Assembly (NCBI GenBank): GCA_021801265.1
Contig: JAJYYE010000003.1
Span: 1 to 64,000, forward strand
Direction: 5' to 3'
DNA from: Pseudomonadota bacterium
Lineage (GTDB): Bacteria > Pseudomonadota > Gammaproteobacteria > Halothiobacillales > Halothiobacillaceae
Length of the DNA: 64,000 bases
Shown here piece after piece: positions 20,964 through 29,780 of this stretch. Under the pieces are notes generated by a model, which did no database searches, was not told the origin of the DNA, and saw nothing but the letters and a program-made list of their open reading frames with translations. The first letter of the stretch is position 1; the number at the start of each line of letters is the position of its first letter. Made by a program: the position numbers and the translations under genes.

Positions 20964-22324
20964 TGCGGATAATCTCCAGTGGCCACATTAAGTTGGGCAA
21001 CTTGCATGTTGAAATCATTTAAGGTTTTCAGATAATCCACTTGACTGGTCACATTACCGGTCACGGCCATGCCGAGCGTACCGCCATCAATCAAGCCTGC
21101 CTGAAAATCGAGAAAACTCGAAATCATCCAGCGTTTCGCGGCCGTACGCGCTTTCTCCAGTGCAGCAAGTTGCCGATTGAGCGCATGTACTGAATGGTAT
21201 GCCTCGGCCACTTGATATGGGATACCCACCTGTGCCAATTGAGCTTTAGCCACCGCGCCCCGCAAATCAGCTTCTGCATGACTGACGTTGGCCGACATGA
21301 TGCCAGGGTTGAAATTCCACTTGATCCCCAAAATTGGCGTTACGAATGCTTGATTCAGCGGATCATTCATGTAGGGATTATTGATCCGATCACGGCCAGG
21401 GGTAAATGCAGCCGTCGCAACGACGCCCGCATAAATATCCGGATACCGTTCCGCTTTACGGGCTTGAACGTAGGAGCGCAAGGCACTTAAGCCTGATTCG
21501 GCCATGTGCATTTCGGGCCGATCTGCCAATGCCTGATTGGAAAATTGCGGCAAACTGCCATCGGGCAATTTAACCGCCGAAATATGCTCATCGGCAACCG
21601 CCAAAGAATCATTTAAAGGTACGCCAATAATCGTTTTCAACCCATCAAGTGCAATTCTCTCAACCCCTTCGGCTTCGGCAATATAGCGATCAAGCAAACC
21701 CAACCCATTTTCAAGCGCGTATACATCACGCATCGCGCCTTTACCCTCATCGGCTTTTTTCTTCATCGGCTGCTCAGCATCTGCCAGTTGATTGCGCACA
21801 CCCATTAAAAATTGTCGCGTATCACGGGCGGTCAAGTAGCCATAGTAGGCACGGCGCACGGTGAGCCAAGTTTGCCCCTTGGCGAGTGCCACCTCATCGG
21901 ATTTAAGCTGCTTATTGTATTGGGCTGCGGTTTTGTAATTTTCAAGCTTGCCGAACGTGTAAAGCGGTTTAATGATTGACGCAGTAATCCCGGAAGTGAC
22001 GGTGACGCCATCATTAAGGGTGTTGCCATCACTGCGCAACGTACAACCCTGACCGGCTGGGCAAGTATTCGTACCGTTGGTGAAAATCCCATCGCGGGCT
22101 TTTGGTGCCAGTGCCGCATATAAATTAACACTGGCACGCGCCCCGCCCTCGCCTTCCACGCGCGCAATTAAAGCCTGCGCCGCCGCCACATTTGCCCGCT
22201 GTTCTTCAATGCGGGGATCCGCATTCATCGCCATGTCGGTCGCCTGCTGTAAATTCACGGTTTGCGCCTGCGCGCCCACACTCACCGCACTTAACATGAA
22301 TAGCAAAAGGTAAGATTTCTTCAT
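20960..22324 (-). CDS. TolC-family outer-membrane protein embedded in the mla operon
   Basis: A 454-residue outer-membrane factor. The signal peptide is cleaved near residue 20 (GAQA/QT). The product shows the two-fold repeated helical pattern of TolC proteins, with Ala/Gln/Leu-rich amphipathic helices, a long loop with a CPAGQGC pair near residues 90-96 and no lipobox. It overlaps mlaD upstream and mlaC downstream by four bases each, so it is an integral, co-translated member of the Mla operon. It occupies the place where mlaA lies in several betaproteobacterial mla operons. TolC proteins normally form trans-envelope ducts for exporters; a role here as the outer-membrane partner of the MCE system is inference. 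Confidence 0.88.
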   Translation of the reverse strand: MKKSYLLLFMLSAVSVGAQAQTVNLQQATDMAMNADPRIEEQRANVAAAQALIARVEGEGGARASVNLYAALAPKARDGIFTNGTNTCPAGQGCTLRSDGNTLNDGVTVTSGITASIIKPLYTFGKLENYKTAAQYNKQLKSDEVALAKGQTWLTVRRAYYGYLTARDTRQFLMGVRNQLADAEQPMKKKADEGKGAMRDVYALENGLGLLDRYIAEAEGVERIALDGLKTIIGVPLNDSLAVADEHISAVKLPDGSLPQFSNQALADRPEMHMAESGLSALRSYVQARKAERYPDIYAGVVATAAFTPGRDRINNPYMNDPLNQAFVTPILGIKWNFNPGIMSANVSHAEADLRGAVAKAQLAQVGIPYQVAEAYHSVHALNRQLAALEKARTAAKRWMISSFLDFQAGLIDGGTLGMAVTGNVTSQVDYLKTLNDFNMQVAQLNVATGDYPQ

Positions 22325-22785
22325 TGCCCTGCCGCCTTATTAAACAAAAACTTAGAAATAATTTTTTCGAGAACAACGGCCGACTGGGTCATCGTGATTT
22401 TGTCGCCATTTTTCAGAACTTGGGTATCGCCACCGGGGGAGATTTCAATGTATTGAGCCCCCAACAAACCCGCCGTATAAATACTGGCAAAAGAGTCCTT
22501 AGGCAAATTGTTATATTGGCTAGCAATCACCATCGTGACTACCGCTTCAAACGTTTTCGGGTCAATTTGAATGTGCTCAACACGGCCAATAGTGACGCCG
22601 GATAATTTAATGGGCGAGCGATCCGATAAGCCCCCAATATTGTCGAACTGAGCTGTCACGGTATAACCACTCACTGAACTCGTACCGAAATCGCTCCATT
22701 TAAACGTGAGAACCAGTAAGGCCATAATCCCCGCCAATACAAAGGCACCCACCACAATTTCAATACTCCGTTGCGTATTCATCAT
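22321..22785 (-). CDS. mlaD: MCE-domain protein MlaD
   Basis: Single-pass inner-membrane protein of 154 residues with one MCE domain. An N-terminal membrane helix spans ~8-28, followed by FDNIGGLSDRSPIKLSGVTIGRV. The hydrophobic AGLLGAQYIEISPG segment lines the pore in the family. Length is typical of MlaD, so it forms a ring but not a long periplasmic tube. It follows mlaE directly and overlaps the TolC-family gene. Confidence 0.95.
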   Translation of the reverse strand: MMNTQRSIEIVVGAFVLAGIMALLVLTFKWSDFGTSSVSGYTVTAQFDNIGGLSDRSPIKLSGVTIGRVEHIQIDPKTFEAVVTMVIASQYNNLPKDSFASIYTAGLLGAQYIEISPGGDTQVLKNGDKITMTQSAVVLEKIISKFLFNKAAGQ

Positions 22786-23586
22786 TCAGGCCCCAAACAT
22801 CCAAGCGGTCAAAATAAAATCCAAACCCAGCACCAGCAGCGAGCTTAAAACCACAGTCCGGGTAGTCGCACGCGAGATACCCAGCGAGGTCGGTTCTGCA
22901 TTAAAGCCTTCAAAGACCGCGACCAAACCAATCACCCCGCCAAATACCAGGCTTTTAATCACTCCATTCATCACATCATCCACGGGCTGCATTTGTTGTT
23001 GAATTTGCCCCCAATACGAGGCTGAATCCACGCCTAACACCACCACACCAATAAAATATCCGCCCGCAATCCCCACTAAAGAGAACAAACCCGCCAAGAG
23101 CGGCATTGCAATCACCGCGCCCCAGAAACGCGGTGCGATCACCCGACGGATGGGGTCTACCGCCATCATCTCCATCGCGGAAAGTTGTTCGGTGGTTTTC
23201 ATCAGGGCAATTTCGGCGGTGACCGCCGAACCTGCGCGCCCCGCGAAGAGCAACGCCGTCACAACCGGCCCTAACTCGCGCACCAAAGACAGAGCAACCA
23301 TTACACCCAAGGATTCGGTCGCATTAAACTTAGACAAAATATTGTAGCCCTGCAGCCCGAGCACTAAGCCCACAAAACCGCCGGAAATTAGAATAATCAC
23401 CAGAGACAACACACCGATGGCGTAGATCTCTTGAATAATTAACCTCGGACGGGTCCACGCAGGCAACAACCGCCAGAGCAATTGCCCCGTAAAAAACCCC
23501 ATTTGCCCCATATGGGCTGCAGCAGATAAAAACCCTTGGCCAAGTGCAGCAAGACCATTAGCCAAAGCACATACCCAACGATTCAC
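22786..23586 (-). CDS. mlaE: Mla ABC transporter permease
   Basis: Permease of 266 residues from the chosen start, with five to six membrane segments and the MlaE/Ttg2B motif GRAGSAVTAEIALMKTTEQLSAMEMM. I selected a GTG start at 23586: it overlaps the mlaF stop as GTGA and gives the usual family length. An in-frame ATG at 23622 would lie 40 bases inside mlaF. Confidence 0.94.
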   Translation of the reverse strand: MNRWVCALANGLAALGQGFLSAAAHMGQMGFFTGQLLWRLLPAWTRPRLIIQEIYAIGVLSLVIILISGGFVGLVLGLQGYNILSKFNATESLGVMVALSLVRELGPVVTALLFAGRAGSAVTAEIALMKTTEQLSAMEMMAVDPIRRVIAPRFWGAVIAMPLLAGLFSLVGIAGGYFIGVVVLGVDSASYWGQIQQQMQPVDDVMNGVIKSLVFGGVIGLVAVFEGFNAEPTSLGISRATTRTVVLSSLLVLGLDFILTAWMFGA

Positions 23587-24443
23587 AGTGCACCGCTTTG
23601 CGATTGGGCTTTGCTCATACATGCCGGCTCACTGGGTGCAACAAGCCCTAAAGCAGTTGCGAAAATTTTTGCGGATTGTTGCCCCGCGATGGATTGATCA
23701 TCATCTGGTGCACCTTCGAGAAATTGGCGCAAAAAGGGCACATGTGGCATCTGCGCGCGCAATTCATCAGGTGAACCGGAGGCTACCACTCGGCCTTCGT
23801 TGATGACGAAGACCAAATCGGCAATCGCAAAAACTTCGGTTACATCATGCGACACCAGCACACTGGTCAGCCCCAAGGCCTGATTCAGCGAAGCGATTAA
23901 CCTCAATAGAACCCCGACATTAATAGGATCTTGGCCGGTGAAGGGTTCATCGTACAGCATCAGCGCCGGATCCAATGCCAATGCACGCGCCAAAGCCACC
24001 CGGCGCGCCATGCCGCCCGATAAAGCGGCCGGCATTTGGTTTGCGTCCGCCAACAACCCCACCGCCTGCAATTTAAGCGCGACAATTCGCTCAATCATCG
24101 ATTCAGGCAGACGTGTATGCTCGCGCAGGGGGAAGGCGACGTTTTCGGCAGCAGTTAAATCGGTAAACAAGGCACCATTTTGAAACAACATACCCAAGCG
24201 CCGACGCATCGCCAGCAACGCTTTGCTCGAAGCGCGCGTCATATCCAAACCATCGACCATCACGCGTCCAGATTGCGGCTTAATCTGCCCGCCAATCAAA
24301 CGCAGCAAGGTGGTTTTCCCCGTACCGGATGGTCCCATAATTGCCGTGATTTTGCCCTGTGGGATAGCCAAATCAATGCGGTCAAAAATCAGATTTCGAC
24401 CGCGAGCGAAGCTTAACTGCTCAAATTGAATATAGGGTTTCAT
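23583..24443 (-). CDS. mlaF: Mla ABC transporter ATPase
   Basis: Cytoplasmic ATPase of the phospholipid transporter, 286 residues. Walker A is GPSGTGKTT, the signature is LSGGMARRVALARAL and Walker B is LMLYDEPFTGQDP. The C-terminal tail extends ~40 residues beyond the core, as in MlaF. I use the ATG at 24443; a TTG four codons upstream is also open. It follows an uncharacterised 170-residue gene by 15 bases. Confidence 0.95.
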   Translation of the reverse strand: MKPYIQFEQLSFARGRNLIFDRIDLAIPQGKITAIMGPSGTGKTTLLRLIGGQIKPQSGRVMVDGLDMTRASSKALLAMRRRLGMLFQNGALFTDLTAAENVAFPLREHTRLPESMIERIVALKLQAVGLLADANQMPAALSGGMARRVALARALALDPALMLYDEPFTGQDPINVGVLLRLIASLNQALGLTSVLVSHDVTEVFAIADLVFVINEGRVVASGSPDELRAQMPHVPFLRQFLEGAPDDDQSIAGQQSAKIFATALGLVAPSEPACMSKAQSQSGAL

Positions 24444-24458
24444 GCTGCCAACCAATCC

Positions 24459-24971
24459 TTACCAACCCAGCAATTCGAGCAGCGTTTGCACTCGATCAAG
24501 GGTCGCGACCGAGGGATTGTCGCCTTCAATAAATACCGCACACATGTGTGCAGGCGCTTGTGCTGCAAATGCTTCCAACCAGATTCGCAACAACGCAGGT
24601 TGATCGCTGGCGGGGATTAACCCAACCCGCGCACCGACCACCCCATTATCTGGCGACCAAATGGGCGCATCTGGCGACAAAACAATCAAAGATTGCTCTG
24701 GATATGCACACTGCCAATCCTGCCGGGCCTTTGAAGACTCGGCGGCGGCTTCCCAAACGGTTAACACAGGTTTGGGCGCGCCCACAATAGCCGCAAGTAC
24801 ATCGGATAAATCGGCATCATCACCCCGCACCCAAATCGCCTGTGTCAGCATCACCAAAAAATTATTGCGCCAATCTTCCGGCATGCCATCGGGATAAAAA
24901 TCTTGTACCAACGAGGGCGCCAAACGCCGATGCAGGCCAATTTTGATGTCTAATCCAGTCGCATACGCCAT
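24459..24971 (-). CDS. Uncharacterised protein upstream of mlaF
   Basis: A 170-residue soluble protein of unknown function, with no signal peptide or membrane segment. A PDGMPEDWRNNFLVMLTQAIWV stretch near residues 28-49 is vaguely like the N-terminal part of DUF72-type proteins, but I would not assign it. Its ATG overlaps the stop of the SUMF1-like gene (TGATG) and mlaF follows after 15 bases, so it is in the same transcript as the Mla genes. Confidence 0.7.
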   Translation of the reverse strand: MAYATGLDIKIGLHRRLAPSLVQDFYPDGMPEDWRNNFLVMLTQAIWVRGDDADLSDVLAAIVGAPKPVLTVWEAAAESSKARQDWQCAYPEQSLIVLSPDAPIWSPDNGVVGARVGLIPASDQPALLRIWLEAFAAQAPAHMCAVFIEGDNPSVATLDRVQTLLELLGW

Positions 24972-25828
24972 CAGTAAATCTCACGTAATAGACGAAAGCT
25001 TAAATTCAAATCAATTTCATTCTCATGGCGCAAGGTACGTGACGCACTCCGGCACGCCCCGGGGCCATCAAACCATGAACCGCCACGCACCACATGGAAA
25101 TGTCGATGACGCGCATCGGGACTCCGGAATGGGTTATCACCCGAGCGCGGGGTCGATCGATAACTATCCCGCCAATGATCAAGGGTGAATTCCTGCATGT
25201 TACCGTGCATTTCAAACAGCCCCCAAACATTGGGCGGCAAAGCACCCACCGGCACAGGGCGACCGATACCGCAAATAAATAACCCTCGGGTACAGTGTAA
25301 ACCGCCAGAGCAATTCACTTCTTCTCGCCGAATTTTATCGCCGAAATAAAACATCGTTTCCGTATCTGCCCGCGCGGCATATTCCCACTCGGCCTCGGTT
25401 GGGAGACGATAATGCTGATGGGTTTGCTCGCTGAGCCACACAGCATAAGCCATGGCATCTTTGATCGAGACATTAAATACGGGAAATTCCTCATCCCTCC
25501 ATGAGTAAGGGCGGGGACGTTTATGATTGGTAGCCAACAAAAACTGATTGTACTCACGCCGACGGATTGTGCCTCGAGTGAGTGCAAATGCGCGTGGTAG
25601 GGTGACCTCATGCTGTGGCATTTCACAGGTTTGCACCTGATATTCCGATGATTTCGCACCCATCATGAATTGCCCGGAGGGGATAAATGCTAATTCTGGT
25701 GCAGGGCATCCATCCGCAAGCAAATCGAAAAAAAACACCTCACGGTTCACCGCTGCGGCAGCATGCTTCTGGTGCAATGCGGCATCAACGGGCTCACCCC
25801 TGTTGGAACTTAGAACAGCCAGACTCAC
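24971..25828 (-). CDS. SUMF1/formylglycine-generating-enzyme-like protein
   Basis: A 285-residue protein with the SUMF1 fold: IPSGQFMMGAKSSE, YRLPTEAEWEYAAR, GLFEMHGNMQEFT and HVVRGGSWFDGPGACRSASR in order. Only one of the two active-site Cys residues of true formylglycine-generating enzymes is apparent in the RGGSW...CRSASR segment, and no sulfatase gene is nearby. It is therefore probably a non-FGE member of the superfamily. The GTG start has a GGAGG site eight bases upstream. It is the first gene of the leftward operon that continues through the mla genes. Confidence 0.82.
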   Translation of the reverse strand: MSLAVLSSNRGEPVDAALHQKHAAAAVNREVFFFDLLADGCPAPELAFIPSGQFMMGAKSSEYQVQTCEMPQHEVTLPRAFALTRGTIRRREYNQFLLATNHKRPRPYSWRDEEFPVFNVSIKDAMAYAVWLSEQTHQHYRLPTEAEWEYAARADTETMFYFGDKIRREEVNCSGGLHCTRGLFICGIGRPVPVGALPPNVWGLFEMHGNMQEFTLDHWRDSYRSTPRSGDNPFRSPDARHRHFHVVRGGSWFDGPGACRSASRTLRHENEIDLNLSFRLLREIY

Positions 25829-25987
25829 CGCAGCAAACCTCCAACAATCTCAACCAATATCAATTCACGCACAATGATAGCAGCATAAACTATAAGTAAT
25901 CTATCGAAACACCCTATATTAAGATCTTCCGTTTATGGTTTATAGGCGCTGGAGGCACGGCAGGTACAGCTAAAGCTTATCGACGAC

Positions 25988-25999
25988 GCCTGCTATACT
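25988..25999 (+). promoter_or_regulatory. Extended -10 promoter candidate for kdsD
   Basis: TGCTATACT (25991-25999) is an extended -10 element 38 bases before the kdsD ATG, without a good -35. The 208-base gap between the divergent SUMF1-like gene and kdsD shows no other clear site. Confidence 0.45.
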
Positions 26000-26036
26000 C
26001 TGCGACCGTTCGAACGTCACATCATAACGAATATCT

Positions 26037-27008
26037 ATGAATCCTAATAATCTTCTTACCATGGCCAAGCAAGTCATCGAGATCGAAGCCCAAGCCTGCC
26101 AGGCCTTGAGCACACGACTTGATGCGGCATTCATCACAGCCTGTGAACTTGTCTTGCGTTGCGATGGCCGCGTCATCGTAACCGGCATGGGCAAATCCGG
26201 CCACATTGGTGGAAAAATTGCCGCCACCCTCGCCAGTACAGGCACCCCTGCTTTCTTTGTACATCCGGGCGAGGCCAGCCACGGTGATTTAGGCATGATT
26301 ACCCGCAAGGATGTCGTCATTGCCCTTTCCAATTCAGGCGAAACAGCTGAAGTACTGGCGATCCTGCCTGTCATTAAACGGCTCGGCACGCCGTTGATTG
26401 CCTTAACCGGACGCCCCCAATCCACTCTGGCACTATCTGCCGATGCGCATTTGAATGTGGCCGTCGAACGTGAAGCCTGCCCGCTGAATCTTGCGCCAAC
26501 TGCCAGTACTACGGCGGCGTTAGTGATGGGCGATGCCTTAGCCGTCGCGCTGCTGGATGCGCGAGCTTTTCAACCGGAAGATTTTGCGTTATCCCACCCC
26601 GGTGGCACTTTGGGCCGGCGCTTGCTGCTGCGGGTGCGCGATGTCATGCATACCGGCGATCGTATTCCGATGGTGCGCTATAACCAAACCATCAAACAGA
26701 CTCTCATTGTGATTTCATCGGGTGGCTTGGGGATGACCGCCGTGGTCGATGAGCAGCAATATTTGCTGGGTTTATTTACCGATGGCGATTTGCGACGCAT
26801 TCTCGATCAAGACGATTATGATTTGAATCAATTCATTGAGCGCGTCATGATCCGCAACCCCCGCACCTGCACACCTGACATTCTGGCCGCCGAGGCATTG
26901 ACCATCATGGAGCAGAATAAAATCAATGGCTTAATTGTTGTCGATGCCACAAACCATATTGTCGGCGCTTTGAATATGCATGATTTATTGCGTGCAGGTC
27001 TCGCTTGA
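26037..27008 (+). CDS. kdsD: D-arabinose 5-phosphate isomerase
   Basis: Converts ribulose-5-phosphate to arabinose-5-phosphate for Kdo synthesis. It has 323 residues. The SIS domain covers ~35-185 (VTGMGKSGHIGGKIAATLASTGTPAFF; ALSNSGETAEV), followed by paired CBS domains (VRDVMHTGD; VMIRNPRTCTPD). It heads a rightward kdsD-kdsC-lptC-lptA-lptB set, the standard proteobacterial order. Confidence 0.96.
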   Translation: MNPNNLLTMAKQVIEIEAQACQALSTRLDAAFITACELVLRCDGRVIVTGMGKSGHIGGKIAATLASTGTPAFFVHPGEASHGDLGMITRKDVVIALSNSGETAEVLAILPVIKRLGTPLIALTGRPQSTLALSADAHLNVAVEREACPLNLAPTASTTAALVMGDALAVALLDARAFQPEDFALSHPGGTLGRRLLLRVRDVMHTGDRIPMVRYNQTIKQTLIVISSGGLGMTAVVDEQQYLLGLFTDGDLRRILDQDDYDLNQFIERVMIRNPRTCTPDILAAEALTIMEQNKINGLIVVDATNHIVGALNMHDLLRAGLA

Positions 27009-27021
27009 GGCCCAACCGTTG

Positions 27022-27561
27022 ATGAGCACACCGATGAACAAACCCGATTTACTGACCCGCTTACGCCAAGTTCGCGCCCTTGTTTTGGATGTTGATGGCG
27101 TACTGACCGATGGCCGCCTCCATTTCACCGAACAGGGGGAAGAACATAAAGTGTTTCATTCCCGCGATGGCCACGGTATAAAAATGGCGCAAAAAATCGG
27201 GATTGAAGTAGCCATCATCTCAGGGCGTGCTTCCCCCGCCTTACGACATCGTGCAGAAAATTTAGGAATAACGCACTGCTTGATCGGGGTGCGAGACAAA
27301 GGTGCGGCGCTGGAAACCCTCACGCAAACACTCGGTATCTCAATGCATGAATGCGCGGTGATGGGCGATGATGTGATTGATCTTCCCATGCTCAATCGCG
27401 CCGGGGTGAGTGCCACCGTCGCCGATGCCCCAGGGCTTATTCGCGCGCGGGTGGATTGGGTCACGCGCCTCGGCGGTGGTCAAGGTGCTGTGCGCGAGCT
27501 AATCGATCTCATGATTAATGCACGCGACGCTTGGCCGCTCGTGCTTGCCGACTACCAATAG
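27022..27561 (+). CDS. kdsC: Kdo-8-phosphate phosphatase
   Basis: HAD-family phosphatase of ~179 residues that dephosphorylates Kdo-8-P. Motif I is LDVDGVLTDG, Lys-containing KGAALETL follows, and motif IV is GDDVIDLPML. I place the start at the ATG at 27022, 13 bases after the kdsD stop; the open frame extends further up inside kdsD, and ATG 27034 is also possible. Confidence 0.95.
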   Translation: MSTPMNKPDLLTRLRQVRALVLDVDGVLTDGRLHFTEQGEEHKVFHSRDGHGIKMAQKIGIEVAIISGRASPALRHRAENLGITHCLIGVRDKGAALETLTQTLGISMHECAVMGDDVIDLPMLNRAGVSATVADAPGLIRARVDWVTRLGGGQGAVRELIDLMINARDAWPLVLADYQ

Positions 27562-27572
27562 CGCCGCTGCCC

Positions 27573-28256
27573 ATGCCCACCAACACCTTAGGTCAATTTG
27601 GAATTGCGGCACTGTTGTTTGCCTTGCTTGGCGGATTGCTCTGGAAGAATTTTCTGTCGCAATCGCCAACCGCCAGCCTACGTCCTGCTGAATTCGACCA
27701 GCGTTTTACCGATTTCACAGCGCGTGAGTTCAGTGTACAAGGTGCGTTAGTGTGGACATTGAGCGGGCGTACGCTGCGTCACTTGACGGGAGATCAAGGA
27801 TACCGATTCAGCGACCCGGATTTCCTGCTTCAAGCCCGTGATGCTGCTAGCCCCCCCTGGCGACTCACAGCGCCCCAAGGGTCTGCGAATGAGGATTTAA
27901 GTCAGGTATTACTTGAGGGTGGCGTCAAAGGCAGTCGCGCAGCATTCGACAGCCAAGCCACCCATCAACAAGGGAATAATCAAGGGGAATTGATTTTCTC
28001 AACCGCCGCTTTAAGCATTAAACCGCGTCTGCAGGAAGCCATGAGTCATGATCCCACTCATTTTGCCGAGCTGAACCCCGGCAACCGGCCGCTTTGGACC
28101 AGCGACTCGGCCGACTTCCACCTAAATTATACGGCTCAGCTTTTCCAGCAAACCCAGGTACGTGATCATTATAATCATCCGAACCTCCAGAACAGCGCCA
28201 GCCAAGCACTTCACTCCGCCCATAGCCCAACTACAAACCCAGGAGCGCAACCCTAA
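27573..28256 (+). CDS. lptC: LPS export system protein LptC
   Basis: Bitopic inner-membrane protein of 227 residues: an N-terminal membrane helix (~8-25) is followed by a periplasmic beta-jellyroll. It accepts LPS from LptB2FG and hands it to LptA. Sequence similarity in this family is low; the call rests on topology, ASLRPAEFDQRFTDFTAREFS-like content and its place between kdsC and lptA. The ATG at 27573 puts the membrane helix at the expected place. The stop overlaps the lptA ATG by one base. Confidence 0.88.
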   Translation: MPTNTLGQFGIAALLFALLGGLLWKNFLSQSPTASLRPAEFDQRFTDFTAREFSVQGALVWTLSGRTLRHLTGDQGYRFSDPDFLLQARDAASPPWRLTAPQGSANEDLSQVLLEGGVKGSRAAFDSQATHQQGNNQGELIFSTAALSIKPRLQEAMSHDPTHFAELNPGNRPLWTSDSADFHLNYTAQLFQQTQVRDHYNHPNLQNSASQALHSAHSPTTNPGAQP

Positions 28257-28882
28257 TGTCACGCCAACTTGCCACTTCTTTTGCGCGCCTACTTAATTTG
28301 GGTTGCGTGCTCGGCACCGGTTTAATGCTGTTCTCACCCGCCTCGTTCGCTGGCAAAGCAGATCGAACTCAACCGATTGATGTCGCCGCCAATGAAAAAG
28401 TCACTGATTACAAAAACGGCACCAGCATGTACACCGGCAATGTCGTTATCAATCAGGGCAGCCTGCATGCAACCGGCGCCAAGGCCACACTTTATGTCAA
28501 GGATGGTCAGCTGGTTCGCGCCGTATTGGAAGGTAGCCCAGCCACTTTTCAAGAACTCGACGATAAAGGGCAACAGGTCAAAGGTGATGCCAACACCGCG
28601 AACTATTTAGCGCTAGAGCAGAAAATCATCCTCACGGGCAACGCGCACTTATTCCGTCAAGGCGACACGCTCGATTCGCAACAAATCACCTACGACATGG
28701 AAGCAGAGGTCGTCCAAGCCGGTGGAAAAGCCGGCGGTGAACGCGTGCATGTGGTCATTCAACCGCGCAATAAAGATCAAACTAAAAATCCGGAAGCCGA
28801 TAACGCAAAAAAAAGGGGGGATAACCCAAACCCGGTCACCGCTGAACCATCCGCAACTGCACCAGAACCCGTGCAACCATGA
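28256..28882 (+). CDS. lptA: Periplasmic LPS bridge protein LptA
   Basis: Periplasmic protein of 208 residues that polymerises between inner and outer membranes to carry LPS. A signal peptide ends near residue 32 (SFA/GK). The OstA core runs through [23 protein letters not shown] and [25 protein letters not shown]. The C-terminal tail of ~40 residues is Pro/Asn/Glu-rich and disordered. A GGAG site precedes the ATG, and its stop overlaps the lptB start (ATGA). Confidence 0.93.
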   Translation: MSRQLATSFARLLNLGCVLGTGLMLFSPASFAGKADRTQPIDVAANEKVTDYKNGTSMYTGNVVINQGSLHATGAKATLYVKDGQLVRAVLEGSPATFQELDDKGQQVKGDANTANYLALEQKIILTGNAHLFRQGDTLDSQQITYDMEAEVVQAGGKAGGERVHVVIQPRNKDQTKNPEADNAKKRGDNPNPVTAEPSATAPEPVQP

Positions 28883-29625
28883 GTCAAAACCCGACACCCG
28901 CTGCCCTACTACAAGCTGAATCGCTGGTGAAACATTATGGCGCCCGTGCCGTAGTACAGGGGGTTTCACTCGAAGTTCACGCAGGTGAAATCGTTGGTCT
29001 GCTCGGCCCCAATGGTGCGGGGAAAACCACCAGTTTCTATATGATCGTTGGCCTGATTGCGGCCGATCAGGGGCAAATTTGGCTCAATGGCCAAGATATT
29101 ACCCTGATGCCTGTCAACCAGCGGGCTCAATTGGGGCTGGGCTATTTACCCCAAGAAGCATCCGTATTTCGCAAACTCAACGTCGAACAGAATATCCTCG
29201 GCGTACTGGAACTGCGCCCCGAATTATCGCGCGCAGAGCGCTTAAAGGAGCTTGAGAATCTACTCGAAGAACTCCATATTCGGGCCATCCGTCGCAGCAT
29301 GGGCCAAGCCTTGTCCGGCGGCGAACGACGTCGCGTCGAAATTGCCCGAGCATTGGCCGCCAACCCCCGCGTGATCTTGTTGGATGAACCCTTTGCTGGC
29401 GTTGATCCTATCTCGGTCATTGACATTCAACGAATTATTCAGCATTTAAGTGCTCGAGGCATCGCCGTGCTGATTACCGATCACAATGTGCGCGAAACCC
29501 TGGGCGTGTGTGAACGCGCCTATATCGTATCCGATGGTAAAATTCTGGCTGAGGGCTCACCTCAAGCCATTTTAGATAACGCTCAAGTCCGCGCGGTGTA
29601 TCTCGGTGAACATTTCACGCTATAA
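28879..29625 (+). CDS. lptB: LPS export ABC ATPase LptB
   Basis: Cytoplasmic ATPase energising LPS extraction, 248 residues. Walker A is GPNGAGKTT, the signature is [15 protein letters not shown] and Walker B is [13 protein letters not shown], followed by [10 protein letters not shown], a strongly conserved LptB segment. rpoN follows after 155 bases, which is the usual neighbourhood. Confidence 0.97.
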   Translation: MSQNPTPAALLQAESLVKHYGARAVVQGVSLEVHAGEIVGLLGPNGAGKTTSFYMIVGLIAADQGQIWLNGQDITLMPVNQRAQLGLGYLPQEASVFRKLNVEQNILGVLELRPELSRAERLKELENLLEELHIRAIRRSMGQALSGGERRRVEIARALAANPRVILLDEPFAGVDPISVIDIQRIIQHLSARGIAVLITDHNVRETLGVCERAYIVSDGKILAEGSPQAILDNAQVRAVYLGEHFTL

Positions 29626-29627
29626 AC

Positions 29628-29654
29628 CCACCATTGAACTTAATCGGCTGGTGG
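29628..29654 (+). terminator. Possible hairpin terminator after lptB
   Basis: CCACCA and TGGTGG form a six-pair stem with a 15-base loop, directly after the lptB stop. No T-run follows, so it may be a pause or processing site rather than an intrinsic terminator. Confidence 0.35.
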
Positions 29655-29780
29655 ACGCAGGCCAATTTCAGTTAAACTTGGTGGCATGTTTATGACACCC
29701 AACTTCAAATCGCATCAATCTTGTCGCATGCTTTGCGCCCATACCTTAGTTAATCACTCCTTTTTTAATCGGCTAAGTTT

